DNA of 64,000 nt from Nitrososphaerota archaeon (GTDB lineage: Archaea; Thermoproteota; Nitrososphaeria; Nitrososphaerales; CADDZS01): NCBI GenBank assembly GCA_013288145.1, contig JABDCJ010000003.1:22735-86734 (forward strand), written 5' to 3'. Shown one piece after another: positions 37,557 through 46,717 of this stretch; the first letter of the stretch is position 1; every line of letters starts with the position of its first letter. Under the pieces are notes generated by a model, which saw only the letters and a program-made list of their open reading frames with translations, had not been told where the DNA came from and did not search any database. Made by a program: the position numbers and the translations under genes.

Positions 37557-39344
37557 ATGCCAGTTAAGGGTAAGGTAATTTGGATCAGCGGACCTGCCGT
37601 CAAAGCTGATGGCATGGCTGCCTCGAAGATGTACGAGACAGTAGAAGTCGGAGAGGCAAAAATGGTCGGTGAAGTAATCCGGCTGACGGGTGACGTCGCT
37701 TTCGTTCAAGTTTATGAATCCACGTCCGGCTTGAGACCAGGAGAACCGGTTTTCGGAACTGGACTACCTCTATCGGTATCTCTCGGTCCGGGGATGATGG
37801 GTAACATTTACGATGGTCTCCAAAGACCGCTAAACATTATCGCTGAGAGATCAGGAGATTTTATTGGAAAGGGAGTCACAGCCCCTCAAATTCCTCAGGA
37901 TAAGCTCTGGGATTTCACTCCGAAAGTGAAGGCTGGCGACGAAATTGTCGGAGGAACCATACTCGGAACTGTTCCAGAAACGGGGCTTATTGAGCACAGG
38001 GTAATGGCTCCACCAAACACGCCAAAAGCTCGTGTTTCTGATGTTGTTACTCCTGGCAAGTACAAGGTGGAAGATGTAATCGTCACCGCCGAAGCCAGTG
38101 GTCAAAAAATTCCACTCAAAATGTATCACAGGTGGCCGGTCAGGATTGCGAGGCCGAGTGTGGAAAGGTTTGATCCTGAAATTCCGCTCGTAACCGGACA
38201 GCGAGTCATCGACACTTATTTTCCGATCGCAAAGGGTGGTACGGGCGCAATCCCCGGAGGTTTTGGTACAGGTAAGACCGTTACTTTACACCAAATAGCA
38301 ACCTGGGCTGACGCGAAAGTTGTATTCCACGTAGGATGCGGAGAGCGAGGTAATGAAATGACAGAAGTTCTAGTAAAATTCCCCGAGCTCAAGGATCCGA
38401 ACACTGGACGACCGCTGATGGAGCGCACGATACTCGTTGCCAACACCAGTAACATGCCAGTCGCGGCAAGGGAAGCCAGCATTTACACTGGAGTTACTAT
38501 GGCAGAGTACTACAGGGACATGGGGTACGACACCGTACTTGTAGCTGATTCCACGTCTAGATGGGCTGAAGCGCTGAGAGAGATTTCAGGTCGTCTTGAA
38601 GAAATGCCCGCTGAAGAAGGATATCCGTCCTATCTCGCATCGAGACTCGCCGAGTTCTACGAGAGGGCGGGAAGAGTTCGAACTCTTGGCACCCCTGATA
38701 GAAATGGTTCAGTAACTCTCATCGGTGCGGTATCTCCGTCAGGCGCAGATTTTACGGAACCTGTCACGACTCACACGATCAGGTTCATCAGAACTTTCTG
38801 GGCGTTGGATACGGGTCTTGCTTATTCAAGACACTATCCAGCTATCAATTGGATGACGTCCTACTCTGGTTACGTTAGTACAATCGCGAAATGGTGGGCC
38901 GCGAACGTGTCAAAAGATTGGGAAAGCCTGAGAAACGAATCTTACGAGATCTTGCAGAGGGAAGATACTTTGCGAGAAATTGTAAGGCTTCTCGGTCCTG
39001 AGGCACTTCCCGACGAAGAAAAACTGATCCTGGAAGTTGCGAGGATGATCAAGTTAGGCTTCCTCCAGCAAAACTCGTATGACGCTGTTGATACTTATTG
39101 CAGTCCACAAAAGCAGGTCAAGCTGATGAGGCTAATGGTGCTATTCTATCAGGAAGCTTTGAACGCGCTGAGGAATGGCGCGACTCTCGCTCAGGTTAGG
39201 GCAAGTCCGATTATTCCAAAGATTCTTAGGGCGAAATTCGAAGTGAAAGAGTCTGAACTAAACAAGCTGGACGAGATGATGGAAGAGCTGAAAAATGACT
39301 TCAAAGGAATGATCGCGCAGGAGGTCCAAGCAATTGCAAAGTAG
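37557..39344 (+). CDS. atpA: A/V-type ATPase catalytic subunit A
   Basis: 595 residues, full length. P-loop is [13 protein letters not shown] near residue 237; the usual Ala and Cys of GAFGCGKT are Gly and Thr here. [13 protein letters not shown] and [20 protein letters not shown] are canonical catalytic segments. The A-type non-homologous insert precedes the P-loop. ATG start; subunit B begins 11 bp before its stop. Confidence 0.97.
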   Translation: MPVKGKVIWISGPAVKADGMAASKMYETVEVGEAKMVGEVIRLTGDVAFVQVYESTSGLRPGEPVFGTGLPLSVSLGPGMMGNIYDGLQRPLNIIAERSGDFIGKGVTAPQIPQDKLWDFTPKVKAGDEIVGGTILGTVPETGLIEHRVMAPPNTPKARVSDVVTPGKYKVEDVIVTAEASGQKIPLKMYHRWPVRIARPSVERFDPEIPLVTGQRVIDTYFPIAKGGTGAIPGGFGTGKTVTLHQIATWADAKVVFHVGCGERGNEMTEVLVKFPELKDPNTGRPLMERTILVANTSNMPVAAREASIYTGVTMAEYYRDMGYDTVLVADSTSRWAEALREISGRLEEMPAEEGYPSYLASRLAEFYERAGRVRTLGTPDRNGSVTLIGAVSPSGADFTEPVTTHTIRFIRTFWALDTGLAYSRHYPAINWMTSYSGYVSTIAKWWAANVSKDWESLRNESYEILQREDTLREIVRLLGPEALPDEEKLILEVARMIKLGFLQQNSYDAVDTYCSPQKQVKLMRLMVLFYQEALNALRNGATLAQVRASPIIPKILRAKFEVKESELNKLDEMMEELKNDFKGMIAQEVQAIAK

Positions 39345-40758
39345 CAATTCTGCAGCAAAAAGTACAGGCGGCGTTGAGTACAGCAGGGTTGCCGAAATTC
39401 GGGGACCTCTAATTGTAATCGACGGTGTCAGCCGAGCAGCATACGATGAGCTAGTTGAGATCGAAACCGCCGATGGAAAAAGGTCAGGTAGAGTCCTCGA
39501 AGTCGGAGGCGGACGAGCAGTCGTTCAGGTGTTTGAAGGGACTTCCGGTCTTTCAACCGTGGGGACGAAATCGCGTTTTACTGGCAAGACAATGGAGATT
39601 CCGGTCTCCAACGAACTTCTTGGACGAGTCTTTGACGGTCTGGGGAGACCTGACGATGGACTACCTCCTCCAGTCGGAGAAGATTTTAGAGATGTTAATG
39701 GAGCTCCGATAAACCCAGATCGAAGGGACTATCCGGAAGACTTTATCCAAACTGGCGTCTCTGTCGTCGACGCGATGATGACCCTCATCAGGGGGCAGAA
39801 GCTTCCGATCTTTTCAGGCGCAGGCATGCCTCACAATCAGCTTGCAGCCCAGATCGCAAAACAAGCGACTGTACTCGGAGAATCTGAAGAGTTTGCCGTA
39901 GTTTTCGCGGCTATTGGGGTGCAGCACGGAGAAGCAGCATTCTTCCGGCGCACGCTTGAGGAAAGCGGAGCTATCAGAAGAAGCGCACTTTTCTTGAACC
40001 TCGCAGACGATCCAGCAATTGAAAGGACGATCACTCCGAGGGTTGCCCTAACAGCAGCTGAATACCTGGCATTTGATCTTGGATACCAGGTTCTCGCTAT
40101 CATCACTGACATGACAAATTACGCAGAATCGCTCAGAGAAATCAGTGCTGCAAGAGAAGAAGTTCCTGGCAGGAAAGGATATCCAGGTTACCTCTATACT
40201 GACCTCGCTACAATTTACGAACGAGCCGGCAAGATTAAGGGGAAGAAGGGATCTGTTACACAAATGCCAATTCTCTCAATGCCTTCTGACGACATTACAC
40301 ATCCGGTTCCTGACCTAACAGGATACATTACAGAAGGCCAGATAGTACTCGGGAGGGATCTTTTCAGGAAGGGAATTTATCCACCGGTCAATGTCTTGTC
40401 AAGCCTTTCAAGATTGCAAAAGGACGGAATCGGCGAGGGCAAGACGCGGGCGGATCATGCGCAGGTTCAAAGTCAGCTATACGACGCTTATTCCAGGGCG
40501 CAGGAGCTCAGATCTCTTGCTGAAATCGTTGGCAAGGCAGGCCTCTCCGGTGTGGATGCGCAGTACCTCGACTTTGGAGATGTCTTCGAGCAGCGGTTCT
40601 TGAAGCAAAGCTATGATGAAAACAGGACGATTGAAGACACCTTAAGTCTCGCTTGGGACATCCTCTCAGTCCTTCCCGAAGGAGAACTGACGAAAATCAG
40701 GACGGAGTATGTCAATAAGTACTACAAGCCGAAAATGTCGGCTGTTCAATCTACTTAG
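39334..40758 (+). CDS. atpB: A/V-type ATPase regulatory subunit B
   Basis: 474 residues. No P-loop: the equivalent place reads [16 protein letters not shown], as normal for [21 protein letters not shown] and [19 protein letters not shown] are conserved. TTG start overlaps the end of atpA, indicating coupling. Likely binds nucleotide at the non-catalytic A-B interface. Confidence 0.97.
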   Translation: MQSSNSAAKSTGGVEYSRVAEIRGPLIVIDGVSRAAYDELVEIETADGKRSGRVLEVGGGRAVVQVFEGTSGLSTVGTKSRFTGKTMEIPVSNELLGRVFDGLGRPDDGLPPPVGEDFRDVNGAPINPDRRDYPEDFIQTGVSVVDAMMTLIRGQKLPIFSGAGMPHNQLAAQIAKQATVLGESEEFAVVFAAIGVQHGEAAFFRRTLEESGAIRRSALFLNLADDPAIERTITPRVALTAAEYLAFDLGYQVLAIITDMTNYAESLREISAAREEVPGRKGYPGYLYTDLATIYERAGKIKGKKGSVTQMPILSMPSDDITHPVPDLTGYITEGQIVLGRDLFRKGIYPPVNVLSSLSRLQKDGIGEGKTRADHAQVQSQLYDAYSRAQELRSLAEIVGKAGLSGVDAQYLDFGDVFEQRFLKQSYDENRTIEDTLSLAWDILSVLPEGELTKIRTEYVNKYYKPKMSAVQST

Positions 40759-40773
40759 GTCCAGGAGATTTAA

Positions 40774-41451
40774 TTGTCAGTCGCTTCGGGTAACAAAGTT
40801 CTTCCGACGAAGATCGGTTTGATCCAGACAAAGCGCTCGCTACGTACTTCGCGCACGGTTTACAAGATTCTCGAGGACAAGCGCGAAGTGCTCCTAAAGA
40901 GGCTGGATGAAATGATCAACGAGGCTCAAAAATCAAGGGATGACATGTGGGAGCCGCTTTCGGAGGCTTACAGGCAGCTCTACGACTCGTATCTCAGCCT
41001 TGGCCCAGCGACTCTAGAATCGATAGCTACGAGCACACCGCCTACTGTAGATGTATCCGTGAATGTTAGGATGATCGTTTCAGTTAGCGTTCCCACGATG
41101 AAAATTACTCAGAAAAACGTAGGGCTGACGTATGGCTTTGCCGACACAAATGAGTCACTTGATAAGGCGACACGAATGATGCGAAACGTTCTACCCGGGA
41201 TTATGAAAGCTGCTGAGATTGAAAACGCGATCTTCAGGCTGGCAACTGAACTTGAAAAGACCCAGAGACTGCTCAATGCGCTCGAGTACATCATCATTCC
41301 AGGCTATCGGAACACGATCAAGTTCATCTCTTCAACTCTCGAGGAAAGGGAACGCGAAGAGTTCGTTAGGTTGAAGCAAGTAAAGCGGATATTAGAAAGG
41401 AAGAAAGAACTTGTTGAGGACGTCGCCGCAGTGCAGACGACACAGGTTTGA
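40774..41451 (+). CDS. atpD: A/V-type ATPase rotor subunit D
   Basis: 225 residues, two long helices around a short beta segment, the central axle of the motor. PTKIGLIQTKRSLRTSRTVY and later VLPGIMKAAEIENAIFRLAT are typical. TTG start at 40774. The membrane subunits I and K (c-ring) are not in this window. Confidence 0.94.
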   Translation: MSVASGNKVLPTKIGLIQTKRSLRTSRTVYKILEDKREVLLKRLDEMINEAQKSRDDMWEPLSEAYRQLYDSYLSLGPATLESIATSTPPTVDVSVNVRMIVSVSVPTMKITQKNVGLTYGFADTNESLDKATRMMRNVLPGIMKAAEIENAIFRLATELEKTQRLLNALEYIIIPGYRNTIKFISSTLEEREREEFVRLKQVKRILERKKELVEDVAAVQTTQV

Positions 41452-41458
41452 GATAGAA

Positions 41459-41608
41459 ATGAATTCTGAAGAAATAAAGGCGCGGTTCGGAAAAGTATCT
41501 GACGAAGTCCAGACAAATAGTTCTCAAATGGAGCAAGAAGTCAGAACGAAAGTTGGAGCAATTCGGGACGAAACCGTGAAGAAATTTAGTGGCGCTGTCT
41601 CAAGTTAG
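41459..41608 (+). CDS. small helical protein, 49 aa, after atpD
   Basis: Begins ATGAATTCTGAAG 8 bp after atpD's stop and reads as one amphipathic helix (SEEIKARFGKVSDEVQTNSS, then KVGAIRDETVKKFSG). Not recognised. Its place in the ATPase operon and helix-only nature suggest an accessory ATPase peptide, which is inference only. Confidence 0.5.
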   Translation: MNSEEIKARFGKVSDEVQTNSSQMEQEVRTKVGAIRDETVKKFSGAVSS

Positions 41609-41616
41609 AACACGCT

Positions 41617-41628
41617 TTTTTTATATTC
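41617..41628 (+). promoter_or_regulatory. TATA box of tRNA-Gly
   Basis: TTTTTTATATTC sits about 38 nt upstream of the tRNA 5' end, in the right place for a TFB/TBP site. Confidence 0.55.
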
Positions 41629-41660
41629 TAATTTCAAGAAACGGTTTTCGTTCTTAAACT

Positions 41661-41800
41661 GCGGTTGTCGTCCAGTCATCTATTTTTCTCGTTTGGAAAT
41701 AAATGAGAGATGGGAAAACCTGGTCTAGGACGTCAGCCCTCCAAGCTTTCCTAGAAAGCGAGCAGAGCTGAGAACCCGGGTTCAAATCCCGGCGACCGCA
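41661..41800 (+). tRNA. tRNA-Gly (TCC) with two introns, one in the D-loop
   Basis: Acceptor GCGGTTG/CGACCGC, discriminator A. D-stem GTCC (41670-41673) pairs with GGAC (41728-41731) around a loop expanded by 43 nt (41676-41718). Removing it restores AGCCTGGTCTA, a typical archaeal Gly D-loop. Anticodon stem TCAGC/GCTGA holds a second intron of 22 nt (41744-41765) at the canonical 37/38 site, itself with a GCTTTC/GAAAGC hairpin. T-arm CCGGG-TTCAAAT-CCCGG. Mature length 75 nt. Position 33 reads C instead of the near-universal U, so the anticodon call has some doubt. Confidence 0.85.
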
Positions 41801-41803
41801 CTT
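41790..41803 (+). repeat. 14-bp direct repeat, att-like copy at tRNA-Gly 3' end
   Basis: CGGCGACCGCACTT covers the last 11 nt of tRNA-Gly plus three flanking bases. The same 14 bp recurs at 43433-43446. Repeats of a tRNA 3' end are the usual scar of tyrosine-integrase insertion; no integrase remains between them. Confidence 0.55.
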
Positions 41804-42165
41804 AACCTTAGGTAGGAATTGCACACGAGTTAACAAATAACTTGTGCAAGTTTCAGCTATTGACATTCACACTATGATAGGCGCCTAGAAAATTCCCTAG
41901 CTCAACTTGAAAAGGATACTTGTGTTTTTCCTGCGAATCGGAAGTCCATACTTGAGTACATCAAGTTCAGAAACGCCTAAGACAAGCCTCGTCTCCTACT
42001 GATTAGGTTCTAATGCCTTTAGCCCTGTAATGACGACGCCTAGCAAACTCTCAACGATTCGAGCATTCCTCAAAAATGACTTGGTAGGAGAATGTCACCG
42101 TTAGATTCGTATCTTACAGATACTACCTCCTGACGAGTCTCTCTTTGCAACTATGAATCTCAACG
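41804..42165. other. degenerate gap inside the tRNA-flanked segment
   Basis: About 360 bp with no open frame I can support on either strand. It looks like decayed coding sequence but I could not identify a parent gene. Confidence 0.4.
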
Positions 42166-42300
42166 TTAAGCACAATGATACTTCGTTTTCGTCAGCACCT
42201 CATTTCCCGAGTTGGTAACCCAGATCATATCCTCCAGCCTAACAAATTTCCCTTCTGAAGTGGACTTTTGGTTCCAAGCCTTATTGCCCTGCCAAGCTTT
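42166..42300 (-). pseudogene. C-terminal remnant of an M24 (Xaa-Pro) peptidase
   Basis: On the minus strand one frame ends SEGKFVRLEDMIWVTNSGNE followed by VLTKTKYHCA and a TAA. The pattern VRLEDxxxVTxxGxEVLT is the C-terminal strand pair of Xaa-Pro peptidases and creatinase relatives. Upstream, matching sequence shifts frame (EVIEEEVLPINMKLKLGRA) and no start is present. It follows the SDR gene on the same strand. Confidence 0.5.
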
Positions 42301-42382
42301 AGCTTCATATTAATGGGGAGTACCTCCTCCTCGATCACCTCATAGATGGTGTTTCCCGATGCTAAGTAGCCGAACTGAATCC

Positions 42383-43162
42383 TCAATGCATCTCGAGGCC
42401 ACCACAAACGCCGATGGATTGTCCGTTGACATACTCCGAGTCCTCCGAGGCCAAGAACGCTACCACTTTGGCGACGTCTTCTGGGGTTCCCATTCTACCA
42501 ACCGGTATTGTCGCAAGAATATCCTTTACGACCTGGTCTTCAGTCTTGTTTTCCATGACTGCCAGCTCTTTGATTATTTGCTCGATCATTGGGGTTTGAA
42601 TATATCCTGGACAAATCGAGTTGACCCGTATGTTGTCTTTGGCAAATTCTATGGCTAGAACTTTTGTAAGTCCTATGACGGCATGCTTGGACGCTACATA
42701 GTGAGCTTCACTTGCTGCGCCGGTTTTCCCGGCGGCTGATGCTATGTTGATTATTCTGCCGCCCCGTTGTTTAGTCATTATCGGTTGGACAACCTTGCAA
42801 CACAGAAACACACCTTTTGCATTGATCTGATTAACATAATCCCAGTCTTTTTCCGTCATGTCTTTGAAAAGAATCGAGCTATATACCCCTGCAGCATTCA
42901 CAAGAGTATCGACTCCCCCCAACAAATTCAACGTCTCGGCGATAGCTCGATCAACCTGCGATTTGTTTGTAACATCCACTTTGAAGGCAATCGCTGTTCT
43001 GCCAAGAAGTTCGATCTCTTTTGCCAAATCAAGAAGAGGTTCATATTTCACATCCCATAAAGAAACATCGGCACCACGCTTTGCTAATTCAAGGGCAATT
43101 CCTCTTCCCATACCCTGTGCAGCACCAGTGATGATCGCCTTTCGACCGGTAAGTTGATTCAT
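42383..43162 (-). CDS. short-chain dehydrogenase/reductase (FabG-like)
   Basis: 259 residues. TGAAQGMGRGIALELAKRGA is the NAD(P)-binding loop; NAAG near residue 90, Ser in NIASAAGKTGAAS and YVASKHAVIGLTKVLA give the catalytic Ser-Tyr-Lys. IRVNSICPGYIQTPM and VNGQSIGVCGG complete the classical family. Asp in LWDVKYEP after strand two favours NAD. Substrate unknown: ketoacyl, polyol and sugar alcohols are all possible. ATG start. It is the only intact gene between the two tRNA-derived repeats. Confidence 0.92.
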   Translation of the reverse strand: MNQLTGRKAIITGAAQGMGRGIALELAKRGADVSLWDVKYEPLLDLAKEIELLGRTAIAFKVDVTNKSQVDRAIAETLNLLGGVDTLVNAAGVYSSILFKDMTEKDWDYVNQINAKGVFLCCKVVQPIMTKQRGGRIINIASAAGKTGAASEAHYVASKHAVIGLTKVLAIEFAKDNIRVNSICPGYIQTPMIEQIIKELAVMENKTEDQVVKDILATIPVGRMGTPEDVAKVVAFLASEDSEYVNGQSIGVCGGLEMH

Positions 43163-43198
43163 GATTTACAAATCGTGATGACTGCGAAATCAGTATTA

Positions 43199-43245
43199 CA
43201 ATTTTCGATTCAATTAGTTGAAAATTGAAAATACATATATTATAC
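43199..43245 (-). promoter_or_regulatory. SDR promoter with inverted-repeat operator
   Basis: CAATTTTC (43199-43206) and GAAAATTG (43220-43227) form a perfect 8-bp inverted repeat with a 13-nt spacer. The minus-strand TATA GTATAATATATGTAT (43231-43245) lies just upstream of it, 70-83 nt from the SDR ATG. The repeat covers the expected transcription start, as for a repressor site. Confidence 0.55.
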
Positions 43246-43398
43246 AACAATCACGCGAAGGAGGTTATGCCTCGGAAAGGCGATGCTCTATTGTTGGAAT
43301 AGGAAAGCTCGATTAGGCAATTTGAAGGTCAAACGTTATCATTGTTATTGTAATTGTGGTGCTGCTTACTAAGGGGTCAAGAAAAGGTTTCCCAACAT

Positions 43399-43446
43399 GA
43401 GCAGATGAGATTTGAACCTAAAGTCGAATGTTCGGCGACCGCACTT
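43399..43446 (+). pseudogene. decayed 3' fragment of tRNA-Gly
   Basis: GAGCAGATGAGATTTGAACC aligns with the intron end, anticodon stem and variable region of tRNA-Gly (GAGCAGAGCTGAGAACC), then diverges in the T-arm. It ends with the exact 14-bp CGGCGACCGCACTT. It is too short and damaged to fold. Exact matches are limited to the ends, so the alignment of the middle is approximate. Confidence 0.6.
43433..43446 (+). repeat. 14-bp direct repeat, distal att-like copy
   Basis: Second exact copy of CGGCGACCGCACTT, 1643 bp from the copy in tRNA-Gly. The bases after it (TACTTTC) no longer match the tRNA flank. Confidence 0.55.
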
Positions 43447-43569
43447 TACTTTCTTTCCTAAATCTGGTTTCCCCGGTATCAAGATTGTACGCGATGAAGG
43501 TTAGTGGAGAAACTTCTCTTTGAGTCCTACCGGACTCCTAAAATAAGATCGATCTCTCAGCGCGTACCA

Positions 43570-43758
43570 ATGACAGAGGAAGACCCCTACAGAAAGTGGA
43601 GAAAAGGGCGAGGCCGCGAAAGCCAGTCGGACACGCAGGGAGGCGACAAGCCTCTCGATATGGAGGACGAGGAGGAAACTGAAACTTCGAGATCGGTGAA
43701 CGAAGATACCGAGGAACCCGATAGAGCAAATGAGGAAGTGGACGAAAAAATAGATTAG
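43570..43758 (+). CDS. small acidic protein, 62 aa
   Basis: From ATG at 43570: a basic opening (TEEDPYRKWRKGRGRESQ) and then a highly acidic tail rich in Glu and Asp, probably disordered. No family recognised. The frame is open further upstream to 43504 but that part looks non-coding. The 265 bp after it hold nothing I can name. Confidence 0.45.
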   Translation: MTEEDPYRKWRKGRGRESQSDTQGGDKPLDMEDEEETETSRSVNEDTEEPDRANEEVDEKID

Positions 43759-44023
43759 GGCAAATTTTAGGGAAGGTTTGACACGATTTTCGACTCAATT
43801 GACCGGATCGATACTCGGCTAACTCACGGACTCAAGGATTCAAACCCATTATGAGTTTGGATTTCATACCCTTGCCTAACAACGACTAATTCGAGGGCAA
43901 AAGAAGATGTGAAAGTGAAAGAAGACTGCTCTTAAGTCGATCTAAATGGAAGACTGCGCAAATCCAATTATTCTTGTCCCTGATCTAAGAAGGATCCTCA
44001 TATTGAGAGATTCTCAAAGGCAC

Positions 44024-44742
44024 TTACCAAACGAAAGGAAATAACCTGTAGCGGACTTTTTGGCAATAACTGTTGTATCCAGACAAATTCTTCGAAAGGA
44101 ACTTTTCTTCTCCGATAATTCTCAAGGCAAGTACTGCAAGCATTGGGAAGAAAAAGATCACTCCCCAGAAAGAACCTAAGGCAAGCGGTGTGAAAAACAG
44201 CATCACAAGCGCCCGGCATACATCGGATGTCGAACCAGTCTATACGGTCCTGTCGTTACTGCCTTTTGCTCTTTATCGACTTCTATCGTGACGGACGTGT
44301 AACTATTTTCCCTGAATACCATAAAAATGGTGAAAAGTCCCAGGACGACGAAAACATCTCCAGTAAGAACAAGGTAGACGGGTACATTGGACCAATGAAA
44401 TCGGTGGTCGAACGAGGGAACTAGAATTAACAGAATGAAATCAAGACCCGCGAATACTTGAATTAATTTCTGGCTCAGCTCCTTTTCTGCTATGGCGCCA
44501 GTCTTGAGCCGATTTTCGATAAGCTTCTGATCTTTTTTCAGAAAGTAGACAGTTATCGCACTCACCGAAACAACGAATACAACCCAATACGTCCAAGCCT
44601 CCCAATAGTTCAAAGACAAGGAAGGCAACAATAACACTAGCAACAATACAATAGCTACTCCCCCAAGACCTAGAAGCGATTGAATCGTCAGGGTTCGCGG
44701 GGATTTGCTCGATGATTTCAAATTCTCAACAACGGATGCCAA
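44024..44742 (-). pseudogene. isoprenylcysteine carboxyl methyltransferase-family membrane protein, frameshifted
   Basis: The first 179 residues (TTG at 44742) carry four or five membrane helices and the ICMT/PEMT signature TTGPYRLVRHPMYAG, then stop. The sequence continues in another frame as VMLFFTPLALGSFWG, then EEKFLSKNLSGYNSYCQKVR to the family's natural end. The break is at GCCGGGCGC: one more G in the run (near 44212) restores the frame. A true mutation or an assembly error fits equally well. Methyl acceptor unknown for archaeal members. Confidence 0.82.
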
Positions 44743-44784
44743 CCTTTCAAGACGAAAAAAAACGTCTGATCTAGATTTCGCGAA

Positions 44785-44991
44785 TTACATCAGTGCTATA
44801 AGTTCGTATAACGTCTTTCTCGTATGGGCGTAGAGTTTTTCTTTGTATTGTTGAACGCTCGATCTCTCGGCAGGCGTCAATTGAGCCGAGTTCAGCGCCT
44901 CAATTATCTTGTCGACCCTTTCAACTGTCTCCTGAATGTACGCCTTTGGATTGGTTCCGAGCTCCTTCCTCATTGCCTCTTGGAGAGTCAT
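44785..44991 (-). CDS. small helical protein, 68 aa, unknown
   Basis: ATG at 44991; TLQEAMRKELGTNPKAYIQE, then LNSAQLTPAERSSVQQYKEK suggests three helices, soluble. Composition is protein-like but the family is not recognised. It lies 42 bp upstream of the broken methyltransferase on the same strand. Confidence 0.55.
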   Translation of the reverse strand: MTLQEAMRKELGTNPKAYIQETVERVDKIIEALNSAQLTPAERSSVQQYKEKLYAHTRKTLYELIALM

Positions 44992-45087
44992 ACTTCCAAT
45001 CTTAACTGTTCGCTTTAGTTTAGCTAATCGGCCACACTTCTATGAAATCCCTGAAACAGGATTACATTAGATCCCATGAATGCGATC

Positions 45088-45210
45088 TTACCACATCGTC
45101 GTCTGTTTGAAAGGTCTGGGCTCACGCTTTTGCGACGTACCGCATCTTCGCAAATGACGCCTGATCTTCTTGTCACTTATCAGTTTGCCGCACTTTGGAC
45201 AAGTGGGCAC
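45088..45210 (-). CDS. small C2HC zinc-finger protein, 40 aa
   Basis: GTG at 45210 gives PTCPKCGKLISDKKIRRHLR, then RCGTSQKREPRPFKQTTMW. The CxxC...HxxxC spacing is a complete single zinc finger, and the basic tail suggests nucleic-acid binding. Only a GTG is available as a normal start: a TAA lies 15 codons upstream and the intervening frame looks less protein-like. Too short for routine gene callers. Confidence 0.65.
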   Translation of the reverse strand: MPTCPKCGKLISDKKIRRHLRRCGTSQKREPRPFKQTTMW

Positions 45211-45355
45211 GATTGTACCGAAGTGGGACGGACGTATTACAGTATTGGTTCGAACTTACTTTTTTCAAAAAGCAGTAATTGCAAAATGTGAAAGTCGTCT
45301 TTATTACTGCAGGCGATTCAAGAAGCGAATCCGATATTTGCCGGGTAGGTAATGA

Positions 45356-46372
45356 ATGACAACCACAAACGAAATTGAATTGGGATACCAGATGTCTTTG
45401 GAGCAGTTTCAGCCGGACGTGGCTCTCGAACATGCTGTACTTTCTGAAAAGTACGGGTTCGAATCGATCTGGGCGAGTGATCATTTTATGCCGTGGTACC
45501 ATACGAACGCATCTTCGAGCTTTGCGTGGAGCTGGCTGGGAGCAGCTGCTCAGGCTACGAAGAAAATGAAGTTCGGAACCGGACTCACCTGTCCTACTTT
45601 GCGTTATAATCCAGGTCTTGTTGCTCAAGCATTCGCAACCTTAGACTATATGTTTCCGGGCCGGATTTTTCTTTCTCTTGGAACCGGCGAAGCCCTAAAT
45701 GAAATGCCGCTCGGCTACGATTGGCCACAACACAGCGAAAGATTGCGAAGACTAGAGGAAGCAATCGAGGTTATCAGAAAACTGTGGACTGGTGATTTGG
45801 TTTCACACAAAGGTACGTATTACAGGCTGAGGAAAGCGAAACTGTACACACCGCCTAAAATGAAGATACCAATCTTTGTGGCGGCTTCCGGTCCGAAAGC
45901 GGCCGAGCTAGCCGGTCGAGTAGGCGACGGTCTGTTAACGATCACAAATCCCGAAGATTCCTACTTCAAAGATTTGATCTTCCCAGCCGTCGAGAAAGGG
46001 CTGCTTGCTTCTTCTAGGGAAAGAGATTCCTTCGAAAGGAACATTGAGCTTCAAGTTTCATATGACGAAGATTACGAAAAGGCAGTCCAGTCCGTGCGCC
46101 CGTGGGCGGGGAACGTCATGCCAATCTTCTTCAATCTTGGAGTTTACGATCCAAGAGTAATCGAGGAGCACGGCAAGTTTGTTGGAGACAATGAGCTCGC
46201 GAAGATATGGGTAATTGCAACGTCCAGCGAACCGATTGTGAAGGCAATCGAGAGATACCACAAACTCGGTTTTTCAGGAATTCATATCACGAGCTCCAGT
46301 CCCAGTCAGGAAAAATTCATGAAGATATATGAAAAGGAAATTCGCCCCAACTTCAAGAAAGCGAATAATTGA
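45356..46372 (+). CDS. LLM-class F420-dependent oxidoreductase
   Basis: 338 residues, luciferase-like TIM barrel. IWASDHFMPWYHTNASSSFA, GLTCPTLRYNPGLVAQAFAT and LSLGTGEALNEMPLG match the F420-dependent glucose-6-phosphate dehydrogenase/alcohol dehydrogenase subgroup. IPIFVAASGPKAAELAGRVG is the cofactor-binding strand. Archaeal members more often oxidise alcohols or mycolic-type substrates of unknown nature than glucose-6-phosphate. ATG at 45356. Confidence 0.92.
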   Translation: MTTTNEIELGYQMSLEQFQPDVALEHAVLSEKYGFESIWASDHFMPWYHTNASSSFAWSWLGAAAQATKKMKFGTGLTCPTLRYNPGLVAQAFATLDYMFPGRIFLSLGTGEALNEMPLGYDWPQHSERLRRLEEAIEVIRKLWTGDLVSHKGTYYRLRKAKLYTPPKMKIPIFVAASGPKAAELAGRVGDGLLTITNPEDSYFKDLIFPAVEKGLLASSRERDSFERNIELQVSYDEDYEKAVQSVRPWAGNVMPIFFNLGVYDPRVIEEHGKFVGDNELAKIWVIATSSEPIVKAIERYHKLGFSGIHITSSSPSQEKFMKIYEKEIRPNFKKANN

Positions 46373-46432
46373 GAAGCAAGTAAAGTCAATCTAACGGTGC
46401 CTTTAAAGCGAGATCACGACTGAATCCCTCGT

Positions 46433-46717
46433 ATGATAATTCTCTGGAAAGCCGACTACGAAGGAACTCAATTGCAGGAGGATCTGGCGAGACTGCACCG
46501 CCTTCAATTGGAAATACAACAAAAGGTTGGGGGAAAAGTCGATGGACCATATTTCCCGCAGGACGCTTCGGTTCTGTACATTTTCCACGTCGAAAACTAT
46601 GAATGGCTCAATAAAGCCGGTCGAATCTTCTTTTCCGAAGCAGCTCGACAAAGCATCCCGTTCATACCGAAGAGCTATGAAATCGGAGTTACACCTGACG
46701 AGTTTTTCGGCAAGTAA
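46433..46717 (+). CDS. conserved-looking hypothetical protein, 94 aa
   Basis: ATG at 46433. Reads MIILWKADYEGTQLQEDLAR with a later GGKVDGPYFPQDASVLYIF and a compact alpha/beta pattern resembling a ferredoxin-like or EthD-sized fold. No motif identifies a function. Sixty bp after the oxidoreductase on the same strand, so possibly co-transcribed. Confidence 0.6.
   Translation: MIILWKADYEGTQLQEDLARLHRLQLEIQQKVGGKVDGPYFPQDASVLYIFHVENYEWLNKAGRIFFSEAARQSIPFIPKSYEIGVTPDEFFGK

Noticed and set aside
42225..42407. 60-codon minus frame overlapping the SDR end
   Set aside because: Better explained as part of a frameshifted M24 peptidase remnant.
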